Shown here in pieces: positions 42,282 to 51,485 of a stretch of DNA of 64,000 nucleotides (its first letter is position 1; each line of letters opens with the position of its first letter). The notes beneath the pieces are model-generated. The model was not told the origin of the DNA. It searched no databases and saw only the letters and a program-made list of their open reading frames with translations. Source of the stretch: Ornithomonoglobus_A sp045612845 (GTDB lineage: Bacteria > Bacillota > Clostridia > UBA1381); the NCBI GenBank assembly GCA_045612845.1, contig JAZKZV010000017.1, positions 355,687-419,686 on the forward strand, in the 5' to 3' direction. Position numbers and translations under genes: made by a program.

Positions 42282-43637
42282 TTATGCTAAGCCCATTACT
42301 TTTAACACTATAAATGCAACAAACAATGCAACACTAACCCACATTACACCGCTGATTTCTTTTGCTTTACCTGTAAGAAGCTTTAGGATTACCCATGAAA
42401 GCATACCAAACATGATACCGTTTGCGATTGAGTATGTAAGAGGCATCATAACGATTGCTAAGAATGCACCGATAACATCAGCCGCATCACCTTCAAAGTC
42501 AACCTTCTTAATTGATGATAACATCAACAGACCAACGTATAGCATAGCTGGTGTTGTTGCAAAGCTTGGGATTGCTGTAAATATTGGTGCTAAAACCAAT
42601 GATACAAAGAACAAGATTGCAGTCACAACTGATGCAAGACCTGTTTTACCGCCTGCTGCTACGCCTGCACTTGACTCAACATAGCTTGTAACTGTTGATG
42701 TACCAAGACAAGCACCAACAACTGTACCAACAGCGTCTGCCATCAAAGCGCCGCCTGCTTTTGGAAGCTTGCCTTCTTCATCAAGCAATTCGCCTTTTTG
42801 TGCAACACCAATTAGTGTACCAACAGTGTCGAATATATCTGTATAAAGGAATGTGAACGTAACCAATATGAATGCAGGTGCGTTCTTAACAATAAATCCG
42901 AAATCGAAGTCACAGAATAGCGGTGCCGAATAAGACGCGCTGTTAAATGCAGGTATTACAGAGAATACACCAGCCTCAGGATTTGGAACATACCAGCCAA
43001 CTAATTCAGCTACAATACCCAAAATCCATGTAATTATAATACCCAGTAAAATGCCACCGGGCACTCTGAAGTGTTGTAGTATACCTATAATTAAAAGACC
43101 TGCCAACGCAAGAACAACACCGGGAGCTGCAAGGTTACCCATAGCAACTGTTGTAGCAGGGTCTGCAACAACTATCTTTGCGTTAAGAAGTGCAATAATT
43201 GTTATAAACAAACCGATACCTGCTGTAATACCAAACTTTAGGTTGTTTGGAATTTTGTTAACTAATGCTTCGCGGAACTTAAATAGTGATAGAACCATAA
43301 AGATAATACCTTCTACTAAAATAGCTGTTAAAGCAACCTGATAAGGATAGCCCATAGTTCCGCATACAGTAAATGCAAAGAATGCATTAAGTCCCATACC
43401 TGATGCCAATGCTACAGGGTAGTTAGCAAAAAATGCCATACATAGTGTTGCAATACCTGCAGAAATTGCAGTAGCACTAAATGCCGCACCAACAGGAATA
43501 CCTGCTATTGACATATAGTTTGGATTAACTGCCAAGATATACGCCATTGCAAGGAATGTTGTGATACCCGCAATAATTTCTGTGCGGACGCTACTTCCGC
43601 GCTCTTTAATTTTGAACAATTTTTCTAATGTTCCCAT
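42282..43637 (-). CDS. NCS2-family purine permease (AzgA/PbuG type)
   Basis: 451 aa, about fourteen helices. EIIAGITTFLAMAYILAVNPNYMS at the start, ASGMGLNAFFAFTVCGTMG, GTLIGVAQKGELLDEEGKLPKAGGALMADAVGT and GTSTVTSYVESSAGVAAGGKTGLASVV are the AzgA-subfamily motifs for adenine, guanine and hypoxanthine uptake by proton symport. The transcript begins with a hairpin (43698-43730) but no purine riboswitch was recognised. Flanked by carbohydrate genes without obvious link. Confidence 0.92.
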   Translation of the reverse strand: MGTLEKLFKIKERGSSVRTEIIAGITTFLAMAYILAVNPNYMSIAGIPVGAAFSATAISAGIATLCMAFFANYPVALASGMGLNAFFAFTVCGTMGYPYQVALTAILVEGIIFMVLSLFKFREALVNKIPNNLKFGITAGIGLFITIIALLNAKIVVADPATTVAMGNLAAPGVVLALAGLLIIGILQHFRVPGGILLGIIITWILGIVAELVGWYVPNPEAGVFSVIPAFNSASYSAPLFCDFDFGFIVKNAPAFILVTFTFLYTDIFDTVGTLIGVAQKGELLDEEGKLPKAGGALMADAVGTVVGACLGTSTVTSYVESSAGVAAGGKTGLASVVTAILFFVSLVLAPIFTAIPSFATTPAMLYVGLLMLSSIKKVDFEGDAADVIGAFLAIVMMPLTYSIANGIMFGMLSWVILKLLTGKAKEISGVMWVSVALFVAFIVLKVMGLA

Positions 43638-43697
43638 TACAAATTCCTCCTTGGAAATTTAAATTTTAAAAAAGGATATAAAACCTTTTCATAAATA

Positions 43698-43730
43698 AAG
43701 TGTGTATGGAAAGTTATCCCATACACACTT
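43698..43730 (-). promoter_or_regulatory. 5'-end hairpin of the purine permease mRNA
   Basis: 12-bp stem AAGTGTGTATGG/CCATACACACTT (43698-43709 with 43719-43730) placed at the predicted transcription start. It lacks the purine, PreQ1 or guanidine riboswitch consensus I know; a 5' stabilising hairpin is the simple reading. Confidence 0.6.
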
Positions 43731-43759
43731 ATTATAACACACACATTTTTAAATATCAA
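43731..43759 (-). promoter_or_regulatory. SigA-type promoter of the purine permease gene
   Basis: Minus strand TTGATA (43759-43754), 17-bp spacer, TATAAT (43736-43731). Confidence 0.8.
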
Positions 43760-43830
43760 TAACAAAACCGCTCTAAATACATTACATAATTATTACGTTT
43801 GTTAATGTTTTTACATTTTAGTAAATAATA

Positions 43831-45459
43831 TTACATATGTCTCATAAGGTTATGGCCAATCTGGTTTGCACTTACACATACATCCCAGTGATATTCGCTG
43901 CACCACGGATTAAAGTTTGTTTTGCACTTTAAGACCTTTTCTTCAAGCTCGGGAATTGACTTAACCTCGCCTGATACAAACTTTTCTAATCTTTCCATGC
44001 AACTTGTTACTCGCTGAATCAGTCCGCCTATACGTATATCCTGAATATCAAATCCGTGCGGTTTGTTGTATTCAAACCAATATGCCTGATAAGCCTTGTG
44101 GAATTCCTTTAGGAATTTTAATACTGTTTTGTATTCATCTATCATATTTTTAAGCGCTTCTTTATCATTTGCAAGGTATGCTTTTCTTGTTTTTATACCA
44201 AGTGCAGATTTTAAAGAGAGCACCTGTGCAAACTTCTTATAGCTTTCAAAAATATAACCAAAATCGTTCTTACTTGCAGCTTGCAGCTTTTGTAATAGAT
44301 TTTTGTAATATTCGTTATCCTCCTCAATGCACGATTCATCATTTAAGCCCATAAACGGGTCGTTATAGAAGAGATACTTGCTTACAGAATCATTATCAAT
44401 ATGCTTTCCGCCCGGAGTATCAAACAAATCAAGAACCATAAAATCGTCAAAATCAGTGCCTGTGATTTCAAAGAACTTTTTCTTTATGTATTCCATATCT
44501 GTATTGTTTTTCATTCTCTCAGCAGCATACAAAAGTGATGGAAGTATTGTAAACGGACTGCACTCTGCACCATCATCTCCCCATACTGTCATAATTATTC
44601 CGTCAATTCCGTTATTGGTACAAGCAGATACCGCTGCATTTGTTCTTTCGATACTCATTGCATTGTATGGTGCAAATCCACCCCAAGTCCAGGCTCCGCC
44701 CGCAAAGTACACCTTTCTGCCATAGAGCTGATTGGTTTTTATTCTTGTATCGTAATGATTGTAGTCTGACGAATAATAGTCCCAATACACAAGTGTAATA
44801 TTCTGCGGAAGTGCCGAATCACGCGCAAGCTTTTCTTTTTCCTCGTCGCTGTAGGTTTGCTTTTCTCCCAAGTTGCCTGCTGCAAAGCGTCGGAACATAT
44901 CGCTCCATATCATAGGCTCAAATCCATACTTTTCGGCAACGGAGCAAACCTTATGTAAATGCTCGTTAATAATATCAAATCGACTTCTGTTATCATTTTT
45001 TGCCTTATATTTTCCAAGTCCTACGTGAACTGCCTCGTCCATACCCAAATGTATTTTTCTGCTTGTAAAGCACTCCGATGCAGTTTTTATCATTTCGTCT
45101 ATTAAGGCATATGATTCCTCCGAGCCTATAAGAATAATATCATCACAATCGTTAATGTGAGAATATACCTCTTTCCATTTAAACATCTGATTTAGATGTG
45201 CAAGTGTCTGTATGCATGGTACTAATTCAATGCCAATACTGTTACAAAAGCTGTCGATATCCTTTAATTCTTCTTTTGTGTATCTTCCTCTTAAATGCCC
45301 AAAATACGGTTGCGACTCTATTTCATATGTATCCTCCGTATACAGCATTAAGGTATTATAGCCCATTTTTCTTATGATTTGTGCAAATTCCTTTACTTTT
45401 TCGGGTTTCATAATTGCATTTCTTGAACAATCAAGCATTACCCCAAGCATTTTTTCCAC
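43831..45459 (-). CDS. GH20-family hexosaminidase-like enzyme, cytoplasmic
   Basis: 542 aa, no signal peptide. The GH20 barrel covers about 5-350: YNTLMLYTEDTYEIESQPYFGHLRGRYT and the catalytic Asp-Glu pair D141-E142 in IHLGMDEAVH, as in beta-N-acetylhexosaminidases using substrate-assisted catalysis. VYWDYYSSDY and TVWGDDGAEC continue the barrel. The C-terminal 180 residues are helical. It should release GlcNAc or GalNAc from imported oligosaccharides. A GTG start (45459) 5 nt after GGGGGAAG was taken; ATG at residue 4 is an alternative. The AraC regulator gene just upstream on the same strand is the likely controller. Confidence 0.83.
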   Translation of the reverse strand: MEKMLGVMLDCSRNAIMKPEKVKEFAQIIRKMGYNTLMLYTEDTYEIESQPYFGHLRGRYTKEELKDIDSFCNSIGIELVPCIQTLAHLNQMFKWKEVYSHINDCDDIILIGSEESYALIDEMIKTASECFTSRKIHLGMDEAVHVGLGKYKAKNDNRSRFDIINEHLHKVCSVAEKYGFEPMIWSDMFRRFAAGNLGEKQTYSDEEKEKLARDSALPQNITLVYWDYYSSDYNHYDTRIKTNQLYGRKVYFAGGAWTWGGFAPYNAMSIERTNAAVSACTNNGIDGIIMTVWGDDGAECSPFTILPSLLYAAERMKNNTDMEYIKKKFFEITGTDFDDFMVLDLFDTPGGKHIDNDSVSKYLFYNDPFMGLNDESCIEEDNEYYKNLLQKLQAASKNDFGYIFESYKKFAQVLSLKSALGIKTRKAYLANDKEALKNMIDEYKTVLKFLKEFHKAYQAYWFEYNKPHGFDIQDIRIGGLIQRVTSCMERLEKFVSGEVKSIPELEEKVLKCKTNFNPWCSEYHWDVCVSANQIGHNLMRHM

Positions 45460-45543
45460 GGTACTTCCCCCAATCTTAATTTGATTACAGGTGCATTATA
45501 GCACAAATATTTTCACAAATCAATAGAAATTATCACACATACG

Positions 45544-46410
45544 TTATAGTTTTTTTTGATTTCTGAATACTGTAGGTGCAACACCTGTATGCTTTTTAAA
45601 AAAGTAGTCGAAATATTTGACCTCATCATAACCAAGCAGATACGAAATATCAGATATGGTCAGGTCAGTTTCGCTAAGCAACATTTTTGCACGCTCAAGC
45701 TTTAGATTATTGAAATACGAAAAAATCGTCTCTCCTGTCATTTGCTTAAAAATTTTGCACAGGAATGAACGGGAATAATGCATTTTCTTACAGATATCAT
45801 CAAGAGAGATTTTTATTCCTATATTTTCCCTTAAATATATTTTTATTAGTTCAACAAGGTCAGAATAAAAGGTTTCGTCATTTAAGAATACTACCTGCAG
45901 GTCTTTTTCTTTGGCAAGCTGCCTTGTAAGACATATAAAGAGGTATTCGAGCTGAAGAATTATAGCTTGCTTTCCGCCAAAGTTGGGTGAGTCTAAAAGT
46001 TCAAGCAAATCCTTATCATTCTTTTTAAAGGTGTTTTCCGCCTCGTAGATTATTTTACTTATACAACCAAGCATATTGTCATCAAGCTCAAATTTAATCA
46101 TAGACATATTTTTTAATAAATTTGAAGAGCTCTCAAAGCAAACAACAAAAACCTCAGTTTCATCATCCTGAGGCAAAGCATAGGAATGACTGGCATTTGG
46201 GGCAATAAGAAAAATCTCATTTTGTTGTAATTTTATACTCTGTTTTTTTACTTTAAGCTTTGCTCTTCCTTTTTTTATAAAACAAAGCTCCCAAAAGTCA
46301 TGCTTATCGACATAATCGCGATATTTTCCGTTTGGATTAAGATATTCAAGTGTGGCAAGACCTTTTACATCTACAACATTAAAAATTTTATGACGTATAT
46401 ATTCTTTCAT
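45544..46410 (-). CDS. AraC-family transcriptional regulator (1)
   Basis: 288 aa. N-terminal cupin-like sensor (about 30-110; HDFWELCFIKKGRAKLKV, APNASHSYALP) and a C-terminal pair of helix-turn-helices (about 190-285; ISLDDICKKMHYSRSFLCKIFKQMTG, ISDISYLLGYDEVKYFDYFFKKHTGVAP). It probably binds a sugar and activates the GH20 gene directly downstream on its own strand. The promoter region is shared with the divergent AraC gene 2. Confidence 0.88.
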   Translation of the reverse strand: MKEYIRHKIFNVVDVKGLATLEYLNPNGKYRDYVDKHDFWELCFIKKGRAKLKVKKQSIKLQQNEIFLIAPNASHSYALPQDDETEVFVVCFESSSNLLKNMSMIKFELDDNMLGCISKIIYEAENTFKKNDKDLLELLDSPNFGGKQAIILQLEYLFICLTRQLAKEKDLQVVFLNDETFYSDLVELIKIYLRENIGIKISLDDICKKMHYSRSFLCKIFKQMTGETIFSYFNNLKLERAKMLLSETDLTISDISYLLGYDEVKYFDYFFKKHTGVAPTVFRNQKKL

Positions 46411-46435
46411 AACAATAATAAAATCTCCTATGTTC

Positions 46436-46463
46436 TTGACATTTAATTAAAATATGCTATAAT
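46436..46463 (+). promoter_or_regulatory. SigA-type promoter of AraC gene 2
   Basis: TTGACA (46436-46441), 16-bp spacer, TATAAT (46458-46463), 84 bp before the start codon, in the gap between two divergent araC genes. Confidence 0.75.
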
Positions 46464-46547
46464 CAAAGTATATCACAGATTTTTTGTAAAACAACGTATT
46501 TTATTTGCATTTTTTATAACAATATTGATATTTTAGGGGGCGTTTGT

Positions 46548-47396
46548 ATGAGAACAGAAATTTTAAAGCCAAATATACAAGACAGTCATATCAGTGTACA
46601 CGGAATAAACTATGCCCCAAACGACTTCTCGCACAACTATCATATTCACAAGGAATGTGAAATGTATATCTGCATGAGCGGAAGAACAAATTTCTACATA
46701 CGCGACAAAAAGTACGAGCTTTCAACAGGCGATATTGTTTTCATAAATGAGTATGTTCCCCACGAAACATTTACATATAAAGACACTGCGAGCACCCTGA
46801 TTCAGTTCTCGATTGATTTTTCCTCAGATAAAACAAATAAAATTATTCAAACCTTTAATAATCTTTCGGGAAACAGCGGTGCAGTTTTCAAAAGCGGCAC
46901 ATCAACAAACAAAGAGCTTTATAATTGTTTGGAAGAAATCATCAGCGAAAGCATTACAAAAAAGAAGGCATATACCAAATATATAAAAGCAACGGTGCAA
47001 AAGATATGTGCCATTCTTTACAGAGATGGTATTATATATGAGCCCGAAGAGTTTTTTCAAAAAAAGCAGGTTGCAAGATTTATCCCCGTAATGGAATACA
47101 TAAACGAGCACTACAGCGAAAAAATTTCTCTTGACGATGTCAGTGCGCTTATGCATCTGGATAAATCCCACTTTTGCCGCATTTTTAAAGAGGCACTTAA
47201 TACCTCCTTTGTGAAATATCTCAACTTTGTCCGAATTACTAAAGCACAAAAGCTTTTACTTAGAACAAACAAAACAATCACGGAGATTTCTGCCGAAACA
47301 GGTTTTTCGTCACCATCATATTTTGCCGAGGCATTCAAACAGGTAAATTTCTGTTCTCCTGTTGTTTACAGGAAAATGAAAAATAAAAATATGTAA
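46548..47396 (+). CDS. AraC-family transcriptional regulator (2)
   Basis: 282 aa. Cupin sensor (FSHNYHIHKECEMYICMSGRTNFYIRD) and C-terminal DNA-binding domain (ISLDDVSALMHLDKSHFCRIFKEALNT, TITEISAETGFSSPSYFAEAFKQ). AGGGGGG precedes the ATG. It is convergent with the ADP-ribosylglycohydrolase gene, sharing the terminator at 47401-47422, and is divergent from AraC gene 1. Target unknown; the neighbouring enzyme genes are candidates. Confidence 0.88.
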   Translation: MRTEILKPNIQDSHISVHGINYAPNDFSHNYHIHKECEMYICMSGRTNFYIRDKKYELSTGDIVFINEYVPHETFTYKDTASTLIQFSIDFSSDKTNKIIQTFNNLSGNSGAVFKSGTSTNKELYNCLEEIISESITKKKAYTKYIKATVQKICAILYRDGIIYEPEEFFQKKQVARFIPVMEYINEHYSEKISLDDVSALMHLDKSHFCRIFKEALNTSFVKYLNFVRITKAQKLLLRTNKTITEISAETGFSSPSYFAEAFKQVNFCSPVVYRKMKNKNM

Positions 47397-47400
47397 CAAA

Positions 47401-47425
47401 AAAAAGGACTTTCGTCCTTTTTTGT
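47401..47425. terminator. Bidirectional terminator between convergent genes
   Basis: Stem AAAAAGGAC (47401-47409) with GTCCTTTTT (47414-47422), four-base loop, A and T runs on either side; serves AraC gene 2 and the minus-strand gene ending at 47427. Confidence 0.85.
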
Positions 47426-47426
47426 T

Positions 47427-48863
47427 TTATCCCATAATTGTAATTGGTACTAAGCCTACAGTAGGTCTTGACGGGCTCCACATTTCTAATATAACTCTGT
47501 TCATAGCCTCTGTCTTTTCGCCTGCTTTTATTGTTGCCTCCCAATATGATTTTCTTGGCGGCATAGTACACATCATACTCTTTTCGTACTCAGCACTCCA
47601 GCCCTCAGGAAGAATTAAATTAAAATGCATCATTCTCGGGTCATGAAGTCTGTTAAATAGTCTTGCAGTTATCTTTATTGTTCCATTTGGCTCAACCTTA
47701 ACATTTTCGGGGAATGAAACACATACCTCTGTATGTATAAAGTTATATGTACCTGTTGTATTTGTATTAACCTCCAAAAGTCTGTCGCAATCAGCACCAA
47801 GAGCACAGTTGTTAATAAATTCGTGGTTTATTTCGCCAATTTCAGTTGGTCCGTCTGTAAACTCAACATCAATTCCATGAGCTTTCATAACAGATGGAAT
47901 CATATTGATTGTTCTCTCGGTAAGCTCTGTACAAGTTGTAGGGAATGGCTTATTTGTCTGGTCGATTGCTATTGATACAATGTTGTCGCCAATAAATTCT
48001 GCCCAATCCTGAGGAATACCCTTCATACCATTAAGAAGTCCCAAAAATGCACCGATAGTTGCAGCAGTACAGTCAGTATCATCACCGCAGTTTATAGCAT
48101 AAAGCATAGACTTTTTAAAGTCGCCCTCACCGTAAAGAAGTCCCAATATTGTAAAGCCAATGTTTGCAGGTGCCTGGAACCAGCCTATATCTGCACTGTC
48201 TTCAACAAGCTTGTTTCTTGTTTCTTTCCAGTCAATTCCCTTATCGTAATATTCAATAACTGTTCTTACGCTCTTTGCAATACGACTGTCTGCAGGAATT
48301 TTTTCGAGAGACATCTCTATAATTTTTCTTATATCAGTTTCGTGAAAAGCGAAGCTTTCCATTGAAGTTGTAAAGATTTCTGCATAAGTACCCTCATCAA
48401 GACCGTGGTCTACACAACCGTCCATAATAGCATACTTACAAGCAATATCAGAAAAGCCCGGTGCCATACATGCCCAGATTTCCGAACGAATCCACGCTCC
48501 GTTTGATATACTCCATTTTTGGTTATTAACCTGTCCACACATAGGAGGCATAATGCCTGCTTTTAAGTTACTCTTACAAATTCCGTACTCGTTCCAGTGT
48601 GCAGGTATGTAGCTTATCCAATACTCAGCAAGGATATTTGCACTCATGTTGTGAGGGCCTTCCTTTTCCATAGCATATAGCCATACAAGTTGTAAATCCA
48701 AATCGTCGTTAGGAAGCGGCTCGCCCGGCTTTGTTATAAAGCCTGTAACGTTAAGGATTTCCTTTGTACATTCATACGGACCGCCAAGAGTTCCGCCTAT
48801 ATTCTTGCCTATCCAGCAAGCTTTTACCTTATCATAGATTTCTTTTTTATTATATTTTACCAT
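47427..48863 (-). CDS. ADP-ribosylglycohydrolase-family protein
   Basis: 478 aa. The DraG-like fold covers about 10-330: GGTLGGPYEC, the metal-site DDLDLQLVWLYAME, and NCGDDTDCTAATIGAFLGLLNG are family motifs. A beta-sandwich-like C-terminal part (about 370-478) is unusual for simple de-ADP-ribosylases. In Clostridia, members inside sugar loci often have unknown, probably glycosidic, roles, and this one has AraC neighbours. ATG 48863 lies 9 nt after GAGGTGA; an upstream GTG lies within that site. Promoter at 48912-48883. Confidence 0.83.
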   Translation of the reverse strand: MVKYNKKEIYDKVKACWIGKNIGGTLGGPYECTKEILNVTGFITKPGEPLPNDDLDLQLVWLYAMEKEGPHNMSANILAEYWISYIPAHWNEYGICKSNLKAGIMPPMCGQVNNQKWSISNGAWIRSEIWACMAPGFSDIACKYAIMDGCVDHGLDEGTYAEIFTTSMESFAFHETDIRKIIEMSLEKIPADSRIAKSVRTVIEYYDKGIDWKETRNKLVEDSADIGWFQAPANIGFTILGLLYGEGDFKKSMLYAINCGDDTDCTAATIGAFLGLLNGMKGIPQDWAEFIGDNIVSIAIDQTNKPFPTTCTELTERTINMIPSVMKAHGIDVEFTDGPTEIGEINHEFINNCALGADCDRLLEVNTNTTGTYNFIHTEVCVSFPENVKVEPNGTIKITARLFNRLHDPRMMHFNLILPEGWSAEYEKSMMCTMPPRKSYWEATIKAGEKTEAMNRVILEMWSPSRPTVGLVPITIMG

Positions 48864-48882
48864 ATAAATCACCTCATTTTGA

Positions 48883-48912
48883 ATTATAGCATTTTTATTA
48901 AAGTGCAGTCAA
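48883..48912 (-). promoter_or_regulatory. SigA-type promoter of the ADP-ribosylglycohydrolase gene
   Basis: Minus strand TTGACT (48912-48907), 18-bp spacer, TATAAT (48888-48883), 20 bp before the start codon. Confidence 0.7.
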
Positions 48913-48922
48913 CACCATTTTT

Positions 48923-49777
48923 TTACATGTGTTGTTTTTTATACTGCGACGGTGTTACTCCCTTTATCTTCTTAAAGCTTTCGTAAAATGCACTGTTATT
49001 GTTGCAACCAACTCTCATAGCAATTTCCGAAACAGGCAGCTCTGTTGCAAGAAGCAGCTCGCAGGCTTTATTGATACGGATATTGGTTATATAGTCAATA
49101 AGCGTCATACCAGTTACCTTTTTAAATATCCGGCTAAAATATGACGGATTATAAAAACTCTTTGCAGCAAGCTCACCAAGTCCGATTTTTTCGCTATAAT
49201 GCTCGTCTATATATTTTAAAAGCTCATCGGAGATTATTTTTTTATCATCCTCCGTCTCCTCTATAATAAGCATTTTTCTTAAAAAGTACGTAAGTAAAAC
49301 CTGTAAAAAAGCTTTTAAGACCGTGTTATATCCTCTTGCCTTTATTTTGTATTCATTAAGCATATTCTGCATGATATGCTCTATTGAGTTGAGGTCATTC
49401 TCTGAGAATTCAACGTAGTTTTTCTCTATTATATCGTGTTGACGAAACTCCTCAAAAGCGGTAAGCGACAAAATATCAATCACATTTTCTCCCGTTATCA
49501 CCTCCGAAAAAAGCTCCGGCTTTATAAATATATTGTAAAATTTCATTTTTGTATTTGTTTTAAAGCTATGTGTCTGGTTAAGGTTTATAAATAGCAGACT
49601 TCCGTATGACACCTCATAATCAACATCATTTATTGAATGAATTCCCTCGCCACTATAGACAAAAACTATCTCAATAAACTCATGCTTGTGCAAAACCTCT
49701 TCACCCGAGGCAACTTGTGTCTGTACGTGAATTTGCTCATTATTCTTAAAAAAATTCTCTGCTGTGTATATTTTCAT
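48923..49777 (-). CDS. AraC-family transcriptional regulator (3)
   Basis: 284 aa. Cupin-like sensor (HKHEFIEIVFVYSGEGIHSINDVDYEVSYGSLLFI) and C-terminal AraC DNA-binding domain (IGLGELAAKSFYNPSYFSRIFKKVTGMTLIDYI, AMRVGCNNNSAFYESFKKIKGVTPSQYKK). ATG 49777 is 8 nt after AGAGG; a GTG three codons earlier overlaps the site. It lies directly upstream of the ADP-ribosylglycohydrolase gene on the same strand and may regulate it. Confidence 0.88.
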   Translation of the reverse strand: MKIYTAENFFKNNEQIHVQTQVASGEEVLHKHEFIEIVFVYSGEGIHSINDVDYEVSYGSLLFINLNQTHSFKTNTKMKFYNIFIKPELFSEVITGENVIDILSLTAFEEFRQHDIIEKNYVEFSENDLNSIEHIMQNMLNEYKIKARGYNTVLKAFLQVLLTYFLRKMLIIEETEDDKKIISDELLKYIDEHYSEKIGLGELAAKSFYNPSYFSRIFKKVTGMTLIDYITNIRINKACELLLATELPVSEIAMRVGCNNNSAFYESFKKIKGVTPSQYKKQHM

Positions 49778-49870
49778 GTCTGCCACCTCTCTGTTACCCC
49801 AAACACATAATATGTCTTAATTATATTATGAAATCTATGTTTTGTCAAGGTTTGATGTATTCTACCCAAA

Positions 49871-49905
49871 CAAAAACAGTCTGTGCAAAACACAGACTGT
49901 TTTTG
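49871..49905 (-). terminator. Terminator of the stalk-domain deacetylase gene
   Basis: Perfect 15-bp stem CAAAAACAGTCTGTG (49871-49885) with CACAGACTGTTTTTG (49891-49905); T-run on the minus strand. Confidence 0.88.
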
Positions 49906-49907
49906 TT

Positions 49908-51341
49908 TTACTCTGCTGTAATTACTGCCTCACCGCTATCGGGAGCCATTTTAACATAAATATATTTCTTTCCGCTTTCTTCTGTTACCTCAATGGTTTG
50001 TTCTTTATCGTTATGAGTAAACTTTACCTTTTGAGTCCACTCTTTTGGTACATTTACCTTTATGGTAAGCGGATAGTCAAACACCTCATTATCCTCTAAT
50101 GTATCACTAACCTTTATAGTTATTGAATTATCTGTTTGCTCAACTATCTCTGCCTTTGCAGCCTCACGTTCATAAATGTATTTAACAACATCATTAAAGC
50201 TGCCCGACCACACCTCACCATTATCGGATTTTTCTTTTATATATTTAAAATGTTCTTCGATTGTTTTTATGTTCGAAGCAAAGCTCTCTGCAGGCGAACC
50301 GTCTGCACCTACTCCGTGAAGAAGCGGAATATACCAACCTCCTGTTTTAACCACCTCATCAACATATCCGTTTAATGTTTCTATTGTAGTTCCATACTGA
50401 ACAGTAGCTGACGGTAATTTATACATATTGGAAATCTTTTTACCGCTAATTACTCCGCCGCCTGCAATACGGTTGGCATAATGACCTTTTTTAAGCTCAT
50501 CAACAACATTTTGGGGTGTTTGTCCCCATGGTGTGGCAAATGATATAACATCATAACCCGGAAAGCTCTCTTTTAACTCCTTTTGTGAGGTAGTAATATC
50601 ATGCGAGAGCTCCTCTTCGGTATATGTATCTGTTGAATATTTAATTAAATGCGAATATGAGTGGTTGCCTAAATCCATATATCCCTGCTTAAATATGTCG
50701 TTCCATCCGTCAACATAATACATGTTTTTGTAACCGCTCTCGTCATTTAACTTGTTTGTTATAATAAACTGTGTACTGCGGATTCCGTATTTTTTCTGGA
50801 GGTCGTTGTATATAATGGCAGATTCATAAACACCGTCATCTATTGTTACCGACACTGCTGATGTTTTGTTATCCTCCCATGCACAAATAACAGGCATTGC
50901 AATATCATCTGTTGTTATCAAGACTGTTCTCTCCTCTCCTATCCAGTCAACTGTTGTTCCGAATGCCTCAGAAATTGCCCTTACCGGAACAAGTGTTCTG
51001 CCTTCTACAAGACAAGCAGGACTGTCGAGTGTACGTGTTTCCTCATTAACATGCATTGTTGCATTGTCTATGGTGAGTTTTATAGTTGTATTGTCCTTAG
51101 TTGAGGTTACAGTTCTTGTATCTCCGTCCCAGTCAACTGTTGCGCCAAGTGCCTCGAATATTGCTCTTAGCGGAACCATTGTTCTGTCGTTTATAATCTG
51201 TGGCGGAACATCAAACTTGATTTGTTCTCCGTCTAATTTTACTTTTATGTCGCTATTTGCCATAACTGAAGTAACTGCACATACGAATATAACAATAACA
51301 AACACTGAGCATAACAATTTTTTGATTGATTTCATACACAT
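49908..51341 (-). CDS. Exported polysaccharide deacetylase with two stalk domains
   Basis: 477 aa. Signal peptide (1-29, ending TSVMANSD), then two copper-amine-oxidase N-terminal-type stalk repeats (about 30-85 and 86-145; IINDRTMVPLRAIFEALGATVDW and CLVEGRTLVPVRAISEAFGTTVDW), then a NodB-type deacetylase (about 160-380; VSVTIDDGVYESA with catalytic Asp pair, DLGNHSYSHL with metal histidines) and a small beta-domain at the C-terminus. Acts outside the cell on wall or environmental glycans. Stalk repeats of this kind are common in Clostridia. ATG 51341 taken, 6 nt after AAAGG. Confidence 0.9.
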   Translation of the reverse strand: MCMKSIKKLLCSVFVIVIFVCAVTSVMANSDIKVKLDGEQIKFDVPPQIINDRTMVPLRAIFEALGATVDWDGDTRTVTSTKDNTTIKLTIDNATMHVNEETRTLDSPACLVEGRTLVPVRAISEAFGTTVDWIGEERTVLITTDDIAMPVICAWEDNKTSAVSVTIDDGVYESAIIYNDLQKKYGIRSTQFIITNKLNDESGYKNMYYVDGWNDIFKQGYMDLGNHSYSHLIKYSTDTYTEEELSHDITTSQKELKESFPGYDVISFATPWGQTPQNVVDELKKGHYANRIAGGGVISGKKISNMYKLPSATVQYGTTIETLNGYVDEVVKTGGWYIPLLHGVGADGSPAESFASNIKTIEEHFKYIKEKSDNGEVWSGSFNDVVKYIYEREAAKAEIVEQTDNSITIKVSDTLEDNEVFDYPLTIKVNVPKEWTQKVKFTHNDKEQTIEVTEESGKKYIYVKMAPDSGEAVITAE

Positions 51342-51431
51342 CACAACCTTTCTTTACAACAGTTTAACACAAAAAATTTTATCTGTAAATGGATTTTTTA
51401 TACCTATTATGTGTAATAAATAAAAAAGATA

Positions 51432-51460
51432 TTGACAGATTTTATTTTTTATGTTATAAA
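51432..51460 (+). promoter_or_regulatory. SigA-type promoter of the 187-aa protein gene
   Basis: TTGACA (51432-51437), 17-bp spacer, TATAAA (51455-51460), 25 bp before the ATG. Confidence 0.8.
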
Positions 51461-51485
51461 ATAGAAAACGAAAGGATACAGAAAA

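Noticed and set aside
42214..42684. 156-codon plus-strand frame
   Set aside because: Antisense of the purine permease 3' end, no ribosome site.
43637..43760. Purine riboswitch ahead of the purine permease
   Set aside because: The leader has only a simple 12-bp hairpin; the three-way junction and loop motifs of the purine class are missing.
50866..51423. 185-codon plus-strand frame, Ser/Val/Thr-rich
   Set aside because: Antisense of the stalk-domain deacetylase N-terminus; repeats mirror the two stalk domains.
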